Assembly: GCF_023898315.1 (NCBI RefSeq)
Contig: NC_064616.1
Location: forward strand, 533,033,102-533,097,101
Origin: Schistocerca nitens
Lineage: Eukaryota; Arthropoda; Insecta; Orthoptera; Acrididae
Direction: 5' to 3'
DNA: 64,000 nucleotides
Part shown: in pieces, positions 23,390-34,701 of the stretch
Layout of the letters: every line of letters begins with the position of its first letter
Numbering within the stretch: the stretch's first letter is position 1
Notes under the pieces: generated by a model
What the model was told of the DNA's origin: nothing
The model's database searches: none
Seen by the model: only the letters and a program-made list of their open reading frames with translations
Translations under genes and position numbers: made by a program

Positions 23390-23870
23390 CACCAGTGCAT
23401 GCTTCCCGGTAACCGCACCACTACAAACGCAGCCGCCTGTGTTGTGGTGTTAATAGCAGTCAAAGCGTGCGACGGTAATTCCCTATTCTGGCTGCTGCTG
23501 GTCTCCTACCAGTAGGGTGGGATATCACAGGATGTTGCAGGGAGTCCATTACTTGTTTTCGGATGGCAGACGAAGATATGGAGGCGTTGTGATGTGCATG
23601 GTGCGCAATACGGCGATTTTTCCTCGAGGTTGTCAGACGTGGTCGACCGGCATCTTTAACGATGAGTATGCCTATCCTCAAGTTCCCTTGCAGTCTAACA
23701 TTGGGCTACTGTCACATGCAATTGTCCCAGATACCTGCACATCCCACTGTTGGACAGTCGGCGAAACGAAGACCCGTAGTGAGAACTTTTCAAACAACTC
23801 TGTTAGGTACTCATAACGCTGTCTCACAAGAGTACGCGGGATCTTCGTGTCCTTCTCAGTGAATACTCAA
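23390..23870 (-). pseudogene. Tc1-like transposase N-terminal fragment
   Basis: Minus-strand frames read KDAGRPRLTTSRKNRRIAH...ISSSAIRKQV, matching the GRPR linker and second helix-turn-helix of Tc1 transposases (GRPR.TT...DRRI.R.......S...I...). The upstream half is frame-shifted and no catalytic D/E block follows. Only the DNA-binding portion remains. Confidence 0.6.
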
Positions 23871-24560
23871 CATCTAACGACGTTGACACCTTTCATGTAC
23901 CCTACCAAGACTAGTAATAATACTAAACACGAACACCGTTAACGCACCTTGGTAGCCGTCCTGCCTGTAGCCTTTCGTGCCTGCCACAGAGAACTGCTAC
24001 TCGAATCATTTAAATTGACGTCCGTCTATGTCTTTGGATGCTTCACTTTATTGTCATGAAATGTATATTTGATAACAACATAACATTCTCGTTACAATGA
24101 CCGATTTGGGATGTACAGTCGTGTTCGAAAGTATCCGAACGACCTGAATTGCATTTCGCCTGATTCGCATGCAACCCACATAACGCAGCTGTCTAGCAGG
24201 TCCTCTACTCGCTCCTTGGTACAGTCCTTTGACTATTGAAAATGGCTCCAACAAGTCACCACTAGAAAACTCGGCTCTGTATCGTAATAACTCAAGATGT
24301 AAAGTAATACCACGGATACTACAAATATCAGGGAACACCTTATCACAGATAAGACTGTCGTTAAGGCTTGTAAGCTCACATTTATTGCAGTAAATGACAT
24401 ACCTGAAATGTTACCACTCTCATTATTACGTCAGATAGGTAATGCACGTAGTAAGTTCGTCGTATTCATGATTTCCTCTTCAAAGTAACATACCGTACTT
24501 GTTATTTAACACAAAATGACATTAAAAATTTAAGCTATTCACGAGCAGCTAGTTGAGAAT
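23871..24560. other. unassigned DNA
   Basis: No gene or repeat was recognised. The right end leads into the tandem array that starts near 24565. Confidence 0.4.
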
Positions 24561-24564
24561 ATGT

Positions 24565-26100
24565 ATGAACTTCAAATGACACGACGAACCTTCTCGTTCT
24601 GCATTTGGATTCAAACCCAGGTCATGCAGACTAAGATTTCGTGACTGACGGAAACTAACAGTCACTCCTGACTAGGCATACAGAGAGTGATATACCTCGA
24701 TTTTAGACAGTATCAGTTAGCAAATATCAACTTTAAATTATATAACGTAAACATTTTTAACGGACGTGAATTCCTACCCAGCATCTATTGTCCCTGTTAA
24801 CGAACTACGAGAGGTGTTAAATATTGCTTCTTCACAAGTAACTTACTTGAAATGCCGTGATGTAAAGCTTTGTGTTGGACAGCGATTCGAATCCAGAACC
24901 TAATCGGATTGTTATCGAAGCACAATCAACTGTGACATATTGGATTTTCTCGGCAGTAGCTAGATGTTTTCACTGAAATGACGAGACGAAACATTAATTT
25001 TTTCCTTCCCAGGACTCCAACCCAGAACTTATCGCTGTTATATATTAGAGAAAACGAACATGAAATATGGGTTTGTTACATCAGCAGCGACATGTGAGCA
25101 TGTTTGAACTAGAAATAATATGAGGAAGAGTTCAATGCTGACTGGGAATAGAACCCCACACATACCGTTGTTGACTACACACAAAGAGACATCAGCTACA
25201 GAATTTTTCTCCACCAGCAGCTCGGAATAACATCCTTGAACTTAGAGTGATCTCTCAAATAGCACTGTGCTTCACTGGGAGTCAAAAACGTCAGATATCG
25301 TTAGAGTTGACAACGAATGAAAATGCATTAAAAATCAGAATTATTATCCATCAGCAGATAGGTGTTCTCATGCTAGAGCTTGATAATACATAATGAAAAC
25401 TTTAGTGCCGGGCAGCATTCGAACCCATTCACGCGCAATATGTGGAGATGTTGAGGAATCTGCAGTTTTGAACAAACAACAAATTGTAGTCGAGCTGTGT
25501 TGTCACGAAGGGAAAAAATTCCGCGTTAAGGGCGGTCTGAGTTGCATTCCAAGATCAGAACCAATTTTAGCGACATACTGAAGCTCAAATGAAAGATGGA
25601 ATAAGGGTCCTGTGACCCTACATAGCGCCGGCCGCGGTGGTCTAGCGGTTCTGGCGCTGCAGTCCGGAACCGCGGGACTGCTACGGTCGCAGGTTCGAAT
25701 CCTGCCTCGGGCATGGGTGTGTGTGATGTCCTTAGGTTAGTTAGGTTTAAGTAGTTCTAAGTTCTAGGGGACTTATGACCTAAGATGTTGAGTCCCATAG
25801 TGCTCAGAGCCATTTGAACCATTTTTGAACCCTACATAGCGTTTGTTTCGTCACTATAAATAAATAACTAGTAGAAAGGTTACTGGTGACAGAGTTCCCT
25901 CATTTCGCCACTCTTGACTTTATTGTGGTGCAACCTAACGACTACTTGGTAGAGAAGGAATATCATGTTTAATGTGAATATCAGACCACAATGCCATTAT
26001 ACCTTCTTCATTTGGCGTAGCCAGAAGAGAATAGAATCTGTCTCTCCCTATTAAATACCCTGGGCAGAAGTTGGAATCGAGCCCAGACCATCATCATAGT
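24565..26100 (-). repeat. decayed ~130-bp tandem array with tRNA B-box-like cores
   Basis: A core like ggattcgaacccag recurs at about 24608, 24768, 24884, 25012, 25144, 25277, 25415 and 25543, and after the SINE near 26070. Spacings are 116-160 bp, mostly 128-138. In the better units a second box, aaatgacacgacgaa, sits ~35 bp upstream (24573, 24850, 24976). Read on the minus strand the core is ctgggttcgaatcc, containing the Pol III B box GGTTCGAATCC in degraded form. Units share little else, so the array is old. A SINE (25628-25828) interrupts it. The nature of the unit is unknown. Confidence 0.6.
25628..25828 (+). mobile_element. tRNA-derived SINE (family 1), complete
   Basis: It has head ccggccgcggtggtctagcgg, B box ggttcgaatcc, body ggttagttaggtt and tail gagccatttgaaccattttt. 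The 13-bp duplication accctacatagcg flanks it at 25615-25627 and 25829-25841. It shares the variants ggcgctgcagtccgg, gggacttatgacctaagatg and ttgagtcccat with the copy at 29635, marking a common subfamily. Confidence 0.95.
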
Positions 26101-28520
26101 AACCTATCATCAATCCAACAGACCACCAAATCATCTTCTGTATGACTCATTTTCCTTTCATAACACCGTTGCGGCACACTCGATGAGAATTCTGACACAC
26201 AGGCTCCCTGTAGTGGTTTGCAGCATGTTCAGTACATTAATTTACTTGGTTGACCGAATCGTCATGAACTAGCTGCCTCGGCTACCCAGTGCATACATTC
26301 GACTCTATTTTGTAATCACCAAAATAAAATCGTGTAACTGCCACCTACACAGAACTGCCAACAGTGTAGGATGTAGAAATTTAAAGAGGAAGTGTTCCTT
26401 TCCATTTGAGCTACTCTATTGCGCTATCTGTTTCTTGAAAACGTCGTGCAGTGCAAAAGAAAAGCTGTAACTGTCTGTCTCTCAGAAGTCTAGATCCGGC
26501 CATATGCATTATCTCACAGCATTGTGGAATGACGAAGTTCTGGGGGAACCATTGTTGACTTCTGGAGGTGCTGTAGGTAGATGACAGCTAGTAGTGTCAC
26601 GGTAAGTGTCACACACTGTAGATAAGATGTCGCGAGTTCCATTTCATTTGCTCCTACATTTCTTTACAACGCAATTCTGTTGTCTGCTGAAGTTACCAAT
26701 TTAATGGAACTTTGAACATAATTTATTTCACTTCTCAACACAAAATAGCCGCATGTGAAAAAAGGGCTAACTTCTGCGACATTTTGTTCTTTTCAGGTTT
26801 AATAGACGGCTAGGCAGCAGATGCATCTCGAAACTTTTGTATTATGTATGGGGAGAGCGCATCGTGCCAAAATAGTCAGAGAAGTATTTTCTACAGTAGC
26901 TGTCGTCTGGTAGTGGCATTTTATTCTTCTTCAAACCTTGTTGGACAGCTTTAACTCAGAACAAGTCTTCTACATGCATGTAATCAGTAAACTGCATGTG
27001 CAATGTCAAACTGTTATAGATCACATCAGAGAATTCGCATATATCGTTGATGATTAATTTATCTCTCATGTTTAATATTGTATTAACAACACTAAAAGAA
27101 ACCTTACGAAAATTGTGCACTGTATTAAAAGAAATGAAATAAAACTACCCACGATAACCTTATGACGAAAGTCTGTTAGGATAAAACTGAGTATCCATAC
27201 ACAAGCGTGCCTCTATCAGCACGAATTAGTAAAATACTACTCACTTAGATTTCGATTGGGTCTGTGTTTAATTGGTATGCTGTGTCATACTCAACAAGTA
27301 TGCAAATGTGGCATTTAGTAAATAAAGTTATGTATTCCTAGAGACCCAAAATTTGCTTGTCAGCAGCAGAACGATGTGTTAACTATTGTGCAGCATTGTA
27401 AGTTTTTCACCATTGCACTATGAGCTGAAGGTATTTTCTTGCGATTTCCTTATCGATGTTTGACCTGACTGCTTGTAGCTCTTTCACAAAATGGATAAAA
27501 ATGTTACATTCAGCGAGACAGGAACCGCGAGCCATAACAGACGCTTTTTCAGAGGTCAGCACGTCACCACAGAGCTAGCGAAGAGGTATGTGTTGCCCGT
27601 TTCTTTTACGAGGCCATTAGTGTCTAGAACTCGTAAACCGCTATTTAAAGGACGAGTGTAGTAGCGATTTACACATGCAACGACTTTCCTGGGCTGAAAA
27701 CCGTAAATTTACAATCTTTTTAATTCCACCTGAAGTGATAATAACTCAGATTATTCAATGGAAATGACAGGAAAAATCAAGTGAACTTTGAGGCTTAATT
27801 CCGTGCACACCGGGAAGTAACTCGTCGATCACAAAGTTGCCAAATATACCTTGCCATGTTGCCAAATCTCAGTTACAGTACTAGAAGGAGAAGACGAACC
27901 GATGTGATCCTACAGCGGGCTGGGAAGTGACCACAGCTGGCCTTTTAAAGACGCGGCTGCGACGGCCTGGAATACGTAATGCGTCTGTTTCGCATTTCTG
28001 TAACCAGGTTTAGGGACTGGAGCGTAGTTACTAATAATACTAAGAACTGACTGCAAACTAAGCATCATAAAGCAGTAACTCTCATAGTTGTTTTTATATT
28101 TCTTTCGTAACTGTACTCAAACCTAAGAAACTCATTCATGGACGTTTTCGAGCACATCAAACAAATAAAAATAAAAAAAGAATGTGTGTGTGTGAACAGT
28201 TATGGCGCGTCAGTTTGAGTGAATGTGGATGTGCCTCCTTCACGGAACATGTGTTTGTTCCGATGAGAAAATATATTGTTGAAATATGTGTATGTATATT
28301 TTCTTTTCCAAAATCGCAATTTTAACTGTCTTGTGCGTAAAAACCATAATTCACTTGACAGTAATGTATTGCGTGGACTGTATTACTGGGACGATTAGTT
28401 GTAGGCATTACTCATACTGTATACTATGATTACACGACGAATTGTAAGATGATTGCGTCTCTAAATCAGCCGATACCATTCGTTTTACAACCTGAAACGA
28501 ACGATTTGTTTTTAAATATA
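26101..28520. other. unassigned AT-rich DNA
   Basis: There are 2.4 kb without any frame longer than about 60 codons and without a repeat that I recognise. It is plausibly intronic or intergenic host DNA or very old transposon remains. Confidence 0.45.
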
Positions 28521-28915
28521 AGGGGCAGTCAAATGAAAGCGGGACATATGGAAAAAAAAGTTAAGTATACTGTTTATTATTTCAAAAGTAATCACCATAC
28601 CTATTAATATATTTATCCCGCTGTGAGACAGGACGGGCAGCGCCTTTATGGAAAAATATTTGCTGTTGCTGACGGAACCATGATTGTACTCAGGCGTACA
28701 CCTCTTCGTCCGAAACCACTTGTGTCTTTCTTCACGGCTCCAAAAATATGGAAATCGCATGGGATGAGACCGTGAGTTTATGCAGGATGTGTAAGGGTTT
28801 CGCAGAGAAACTTCTGTAGCGTACTCGTAACAACATTGGCAACATGTGGACTGGCCATTCGTGTAACTGCATTTGAGCTGCTTCATCAGTATGCTACACG
28901 TATGCTAGACGATAA
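28521..28915 (-). pseudogene. mariner-like transposase C-terminal fragment with end repeat
   Basis: The right end of the element (left on the map) is aggggcagtcaaatgaaagc after a TA at 28519-28520. Minus-strand reading includes VVSDEEVYA and QSWFRQQQQIFFHKG, then SQRDKYINRYGDYF. That matches the mariner C-terminal pattern DEEV.AWVQ.W......FF..GI..L...W.KCI...GDYF. Frame changes separate the upstream portion. The catalytic core is missing. Confidence 0.72.
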
Positions 28916-29407
28916 ATATTAAAAGTTAAGTTAGCGTGATCTTCACAGACACAGAATAATTAAAGCGATCTATAAAAGTCGTTGTTACAGAGATTTGTAT
29001 ACATGTGTATACTGATGAGTAGTGTTCCAAGACCTTGTAGGACAATAAAGCTTAAAATCTTTTTAATATTTTTTTGCACTCGTGAAATGTAGCTCTTCAA
29101 AGATTGGGTAATAGCTGTATTTCTACATGTGGAACTGCAAAAAGGAGGAAAAAAAAACAATTGAGCTCTTTCATTGAGAAAACCATGCATAAGAAAATAA
29201 AGGTTTTTCTAATAAAGTGAAATAGATTGATAATTTGTAGGTGTAACTTTTGATTTCCTTTACTCAGCTGTTTTTGGATTAAGTAAGACCGAGTTCGAAT
29301 TAATATAACAGACAGAAAATTACACAAGCTTCGCAAAAAATTTTTTAATTGTCCATGTGTTTCAAAAGGTGAATCAGAAAGTCAATTAGTCAACTGCGAG
29401 CGCTCGG
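28916..29407. other. unassigned DNA between two mariner copies
   Basis: No gene was recognised. It lies between the two related mariner fragments and contains short A/T runs only. Confidence 0.4.
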
Positions 29408-29588
29408 TGTCGATGCTCCAAAAATATGGAAATCGCATGGTATGAGATCGTGAATGTATGGGGGATGTGTAAGGATTTCGCAGAGAAACTTCTGTAGCCT
29501 TCTCGTAACAACCTTGGCAACATGTGGACTCGCCATTCGTGTAACTGCATTTGAGCTTCTTCATCAGTAACTACACGTATGCTCGTGC
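29408..29588 (-). pseudogene. second copy of the same mariner fragment
   Basis: It matches 28736-28912 over about 180 bases at roughly 88-90% by eye (shared blocks gctccaaaaatatggaaatcg, tttcgcagagaaacttctgt and caacatgtggact). It lacks the C-terminal part and the end repeat present in the first copy. Either a local duplication or two independent fragments would explain this. Confidence 0.7.
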
Positions 29589-29634
29589 TCACAGAACTAA
29601 TCCTGGAAGATGTGACCTGTGTCAATAGAGGTAC

Positions 29635-29820
29635 GCCGACCGCGGTGGCCGTGCGGTTCTGGCGCTGCAGTCCGGAACCGCGGGGCTGCTACGGTCGCAG
29701 GTTCGAATCCTGCCTCGGGCATGGGTGTGTGTGATGTCCTTAGGTTAGTTAGGTTTAAGTAGTTCTAAGTTCTAGGGGACTTATGACCTAAGATGTTGAG
29801 TCCCATAGTGCTCAGAGCCA
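29635..29820 (+). mobile_element. tRNA-derived SINE (family 1), lacking its 3' tail
   Basis: The head, B box and body are intact and close to the copy at 25628. The copy stops at cagagcca and lacks the usual tttgaaccattt. A perfect 13-bp target duplication, tcaatagaggtac, still flanks it (29622-29634 and 29821-29833). The tail was therefore missing at insertion. Confidence 0.93.
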
Positions 29821-29879
29821 TCAATAGAGGTACACAGAGGTACACAGTATCACCACTGGGGAACAAACATTATAACATG

Positions 29880-30620
29880 GGATTCACCTTATCAGACAAA
29901 ACGTTCACATAATTCTTTGCAATAACGCGACCTTGCAGAACAGCCATGGGGCCCATGGAACACCACCATATGGCTGCCTAAATGATCTCTGAACCCCCGC
30001 CATGTTTCACTCTTGGGAGAAAAGCTCGGCCAGAAGTTGGAAACAGTGTGAAACGAGACTCATATAACTGAATGACATTATTTAATGGCTCAATAGTACA
30101 CCTTCTATGGCTTAAGTACCTGGTTTCTCCATTGGTCATTTGAATCACAGATGTGTGATTTTGAAATTCCAGCTCCCCCTAAATAACTGCTTATCGAACT
30201 CACTTCGTATTAATTGGTGCTGACATAGTTCGTGAGTGCGGTACTCACTTCTGCAGTGACTTACGCAGCTGTCGTCCTCATATTTCTCTTCAACGACCGT
30301 CAGTCACGATCACTCAGCAGAAACACTCGTCAGTTTTGTAACTTACTGGATGATTGTTTTCCACTTTTCCTGTATACGATATAAATCTTCGATACGGTGC
30401 CTCTTGAAACACGAAACATTTCGAGTGCCTTGATTACGGAAGCACCCGCCATACAAGTACCTCAATTTGTCCATGTTCGAATTCACTTAGCTCCGACTTA
30501 ATGTACTCACAACCTCTTAACTACACAGACTACTGTTCTGACCACGAATGACACTTGCAGCGTATTGAGAATATTGCAGGGGTGCCGTTAGTGGTCAAAT
30601 ACAACAATGAAACCTGCAGG
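29880..30620 (-). pseudogene. Tc1-like transposase fragment
   Basis: Minus-strand reading shows an N-terminal helix-turn-helix (VIKALEMFRVSRGTVSKIY, then YRKSGKQSS) as in Tc1 proteins with S..TVS..Y.......K.SS. Further along are a GQI-like start motif and a degraded W.SFSPKSETWR segment where R.W........W usually lies. The middle is deleted and no intact catalytic triad or end repeat was identified. Confidence 0.6.
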
Positions 30621-30839
30621 TTTGGCTAGCATCAGAAGTTACGTTCAAGCATGCATTTCTCGTATATGTATGACTCGTTGTTAAGGTTCTGGTCGATTGT
30701 GTGTGACAACCACAATGGGGGGCACTGCAATATGCACCAAGCGCATCGTAACCCCTTCATATTTCCACCTGCGTCTGAGAACTAGTAATGGATTAACTAC
30801 AGTAGTTTTTGTCTTCCCGTACCACTGGTAGGATAATAG

Positions 30840-31520
30840 CCGCACCCGGTTTCAAGAATTACTTTCACAAGCGTAGGTTGCCATTAAGACCACAACACAA
30901 AACATTTCGTTTGGCGTGGTGCCGTGAGCTGGAATCATGAACTTCTGATGAATACCGCCGTGTTGTGTTGATGAATGAACCACGGATCTGGACTAACCAG
31001 GATGACCATCGTCGGCAAGTATGGCAACGTCCTGAAGACAGGTCGTGTCATTTCTATGTTTGAGAGAGGCACATCGGTGTAACTCCTGGCGTCATGGTGT
31101 GGGGATCAGGCGGGTATGGCTTCAGTTTATGGCTGGTAGTGACTGAGGGAACAGTGGTACGTCACGTACACCCTGTGAACAGCATGGCGGTCCAATTTTT
31201 CAACACGACTCTGCTCGTCCACAAATGTCTCATGATCTGTCTACGTGATGTTGAGGCACTCCCGTGACCAGCAAGATCTCCACACCTGTCATGTCCTTGA
31301 TAGAACGTGTGTGGGACCAGTTCGGACGCCTACTCGGGCAGTGGCAGTGTCCGTATATCAAGAACCAGTTACAACAGATGTGGGCAAGCTTGTCTCAGGA
31401 GAGGATGCAACCGATTTATGACGCCCTTCCAAACCGATTCAGTGCATTCATACACACCAGAGGGGATGCACCGTCATATTGATAAGTGGGGTTATACTTC
31501 TAAGCTCTTCGTAAATTTGG
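30840..31520 (+). pseudogene. Tc1-like transposase, C-terminal two thirds
   Basis: Plus-strand pieces in order: a degraded VLMNEPRIW block (FSDESRF position); HRCNSWRHGVG for HTGVTPGVMVWG; TPCEQHGGPIFQHDSA for FQQDNARPH; and, after a shift, MSLIERVWDQFGRLL matching SPIEHVWD..GR.L, then LQQMWASLSQE, DALPNRF and IHTRGDAPSY near the end. Multiple stops and shifts mean it is inactive. It lies head to head with the minus-strand fragment at 29880. Confidence 0.8.
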
Positions 31521-31836
31521 CTCACAAGGTACCACACAGCGATCGAATTTTTGTAATGATTTATGTTTATGGTACGTAAAATTCAGAACTCAAATATATC
31601 TCTCCCAGAGCACTTCGATGAAACTCAAAAACTTTAGGGAGAACTGAATTTGAAGTTTTCCGACCATGTTTAATATGCTAAAATAACGTTTTTTAACATA
31701 TTAAAAGTAGCCGGAAAACTTCTAAATCGATTTTCTGTAGAATGTTTGGGAGAAGTACATTTGAGTTTTGAAGTTCACCTACAATAAATATAAAAAAATT
31801 ACAAACATTCGAGTACGGTGTGGTCTCTCTTGTCAG
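31521..31836. mobile_element. MITE with ~100-bp terminal inverted repeats
   Basis: The left end (ctcacaaggtaccacacagc, then ttcagaactcaaatat) is the diverged reverse complement of the right end (tttgagttttgaagttcacc ... ggtgtggtctctcttgtcag). The remainder also folds on itself. It shares its ends (taccacac..., ttcagaactcaaata) with the larger element at 36168-38538, so the two belong to one family. No coding capacity. No target duplication was resolved. Confidence 0.75.
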
Positions 31837-31900
31837 TTTTTTTAAATAACTGAATACTTCGTCCATGAAGGACGACATCATGGGGGTTGCAACTGATGAT

Positions 31901-33308
31901 AAATGCAAATAAAACAGATTTCTGTGACAGTCACTTATTTGGATTGCCACTACTCGCTTCGATGGTTCACATCATCATCTTCAGGTGGAGAACTGTTTAG
32001 TGAAGAGCACACACACTTTTCCACAGCAGCAGACCAAGTGCAATGTAGGTTATCTTGCGTCTTTCGCTGATGATAGTTTTTTACTAGAAAAGGCACTTTA
32101 AAAGTTAAATAGAACATAAATTTGTGAGAGTAATTTATACTAAGGAGGCAATAGAGTAAAATGTCTGCATACTCATACCTATAGTATGTTCTCTCCACTG
32201 TACATTAGCTTACACTGTCACTTCAAAATTCTTATACACGTTAGAGATATGCCTACTTACATTTGATACAGAGGTAGCTGAAAGATGGAATAGCTGGAGT
32301 TTGGATATTCCTTACTCTACACTACAATTCTGTTATTATATTAAGTGGATGTATACGTAAATATACATAAATATGTTTTCCTTTTATTTTAAAAATATGA
32401 GTGAGCTACAAGCGAATACGGACACGTACACAATACAGTTATTAGTTTAGATGGTTATATGTATAGAAGTATGTTTTTCTTGTATTTCTTAAGAAGTACG
32501 AATGAGTTAGAACAGATTATGGACTGTGTAGAATTCAATTATTATATTAAGTACTTATGTATAAGGAAGATTACAACAGATCATACAGATATATTGTAGG
32601 TTGAACTTATTGGGGAATGGATGGGGTGGTTAGAGAAATTGATGTGCATTGAAATAATGAATTATGAGAATGCAGTTGAAAACATTGGTTAAGCTTATTT
32701 CGTTATTGTCATAGAGAAGAATTGTCCCCACGTTTGTTTCTGTGGATATACATTCCCAGTTCTTCAGAGACATATTTTGCCCCATTTCAGTGTGTGTAGC
32801 GTCTGAAGGTTGTTGTCTTGTACACCGCCAGTTGTATGTCCTGTATCTTTCGTATGGGAAGCTATTACAAATTTGAGTGGTGTGTTGTATCGGAAGTGTT
32901 CTTTGAATATGGCCTGTTTGGCATGTGTACTGAGCTGAGCATGATTTTATATGTGCCATAGAACGAAAATTTAAGTTTCAGATAAACATAATGTACAGGG
33001 GAGGGGTCATATAACAAGTAGCAGACTTTTACGAGTCTAGTGCCCCAGTTGGTACAACTCACTCTTAGAAATTCATGTTTTTTTTAACTTTAAAAGTGCT
33101 TTTCCTAAAAAAAAATTATCAGCGAAAGACGCAAGATAAGCTACATTGCCCTTGGTCTTCCGCTGTGAAAGGGCGTCTGTGCTCGTTATTAGCACTAGCT
33201 ATGTAACTAAACAGTTCTGCAACTGAAGATAACGGTGTGAGCCATCGAAACGCGTAGTTGTTAAATAATTAAGTGACGGATGCAGAAACAGTTTTATTTG
33301 TATTTTTA
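31901..33308. mobile_element. inverted-repeat DNA element with ~220-bp arms
   Basis: Left arm 31901-32122 and right arm 33069-33308 are diverged reverse complements. Shared blocks are aaatgcaaataaaaca at the ends and ttatcttgcgtctttcgctg with gcactttaaaagttaaat toward the middle. The ~950-bp interior has no gene that I recognise. Each arm carries the recurrent ttcgatgg...atcttcag motif. It is probably a non-autonomous TIR element. Confidence 0.78.
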
Positions 33309-33540
33309 ATCACTCAAATATCATCAAATACCCTCTCCACCCCTGAAATTTCGATTCGCTTTCTTCTTCCCTTCTGTGTGCTTCACTTTTTAGTGAGGCA
33401 GTGTATTTCGGGTGAGCGTATATTGCTTACTAGACAGCAGTGCGCAGGTGTATCGCCTATAAAAACGGGATCAGCTTCGATCCTGCTAAATGCAGCCTTC
33501 TAGTTCTCGCCAGGAACAAAAACTGAGTAAAAAGTTGATC

Positions 33541-34220
33541 TAAATCTACACCTACATCGATACTCGGCAGTCCACCTTACGGCGCGTGGCGCCACTACTA
33601 ATCAGTTCCTTTCCTGTTCCACTCGCAAAGAGGAGGAGGGAAAAACGACTATGTATATGCCTTCGTATGAGCCCTAATTTCTCATAACTTATCTTTGTGA
33701 TTTATGTTGGAGGCCACAGAATCGTTCAGTAATCACCTTCAAATGCCGGTTCTCAAAATTTTCTCAACAGTGCTCCTCGAAAAGAGCGTCGCCGCCCTTC
33801 CAGGGATTCCCATTTTGTTCCCGAAGCATTTCCGTAAAATTTGCTCGTTGTTCGAACGTACCAGTAACAAATCTAGCAGCCCGCCTCTAAGTTGCTTCGA
33901 TGGCTACCTTTAATCCGGCCCGGTGCATATCCCAAACACACGAGCAGTACTCAAGAATAGGTCGCACTATCATCCAATATATGGTCTGCTTTACATATGA
34001 ACGACACCTTCCTAAAATTCTCCCAGTAAACCTTTCATTGCTGTCTAGACACAGTCCTCACAAGTTCGTTACATTTCATATGGCTTTGCAACGTTACTTC
34101 ATATTATTTAAATGACGTGACTGTGTCGAGCAGGACACTACTAATGCTGTATCCGAACATTACGGATTGTATATCCTTCTCATCCGCATTATTTTACGTA
34201 GTTCCGCGTTTAGAGCTAAC
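33541..34220 (-). mobile_element. LINE 3' end (CR1/Jockey-type), minus strand
   Basis: Its 3' end is at the left, with the antisense of a gatgta-rich tail (ctaaatctacacctacatcg) followed by tactcggcagtccacctta. That is the same terminal block as the LINE ending at 20984 (ccg...ggtggcttgcggagta on the plus strand there). The antisense runs on through cagtaacaaatctagcagcc and cgagcagtactcaagaatag, which I recognise as a common locust LINE 3' region. It is strongly 5'-truncated and diverged, and ends about 170 bp before the host exon. Confidence 0.7.
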
Positions 34221-34391
34221 TACTGTTCATCACATCAAAATTGCCATTCGTCACACCAAGTTGATGCCATGTTCTTCTTCGTTTCCATGTGTGTCGATCT
34301 CGGTGAGGAAAGAAGTTGTTATAAGCGAGCTTAGTATGTGTTCCAATACAAGAGGGGGGCGTGCTAGCTGGTAAGAATTGCCTGCTTGCAG

Positions 34392-34642
34392 GAATCGCCA
34401 GCAGCGTGGGCGCCGCCAGCACGAGCACGAGCGCCAGATGGTGATGGATCTGGACATGAACCGCGAGTGCGACCTGCTGGAGTGGGAGACTTCAATCCAC
34501 TACTGCCGGCTGCACACCGATAGCGTGGGTCGCCAGCGGCGCTGCAGCCCTCTGGAGGAACAGGGCCCGCACGGCCCGCTCACAGTGGCGGCCGACGTCC
34601 ACTGCGCCGACAACCAGAGCGACGACGAAGACATATATGAGC
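34392..34642 (+). CDS. single internal exon of an unidentified host gene
   Basis: A 251-bp stretch is open throughout, with strikingly GC-rich third positions (runs such as cgccgccagcacgagcacg) in an AT-rich setting. It is bounded by an acceptor (cctgcttgcag, AG at 34390-34391) and a strong donor (gagc|gtaagta, GT at 34643-34644). It begins with the last base of a codon and ends with the first base of another, giving 83 complete codons: a phase 2 intron upstream and a phase 1 intron downstream. The encoded segment is Arg/Gln-rich at first (RQQRGRRQHEHER), then has four cysteines and LLEWETSIHYCRLH, and ends acidic (DNQSDDEDIYE). I do not recognise the protein. No neighbouring exon was found, so flanking introns would extend past the window. 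The polypyrimidine tract is weak. Confidence 0.7.
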
Positions 34643-34651
34643 GTAAGTAAC
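34643..34651 (+). promoter_or_regulatory. splice donor of the host exon
   Basis: gtaagtaac matches the consensus GTAAGT exactly. The reading frame meets a stop (taa, 34648-34650) within it, consistent with exon end rather than read-through. Confidence 0.7.
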
Positions 34652-34701
34652 AAACTACCTGCCATTTCCCTTTCCACTTTCAGTCTGAATCTGTGTAAGT
34701 A

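Noticed and set aside
24565-26100. CRISPR array
   Set aside because: Regular spacing was considered, but units are diverged, ~130 bp long and without conserved short repeats and unique spacers. The organism is an insect.
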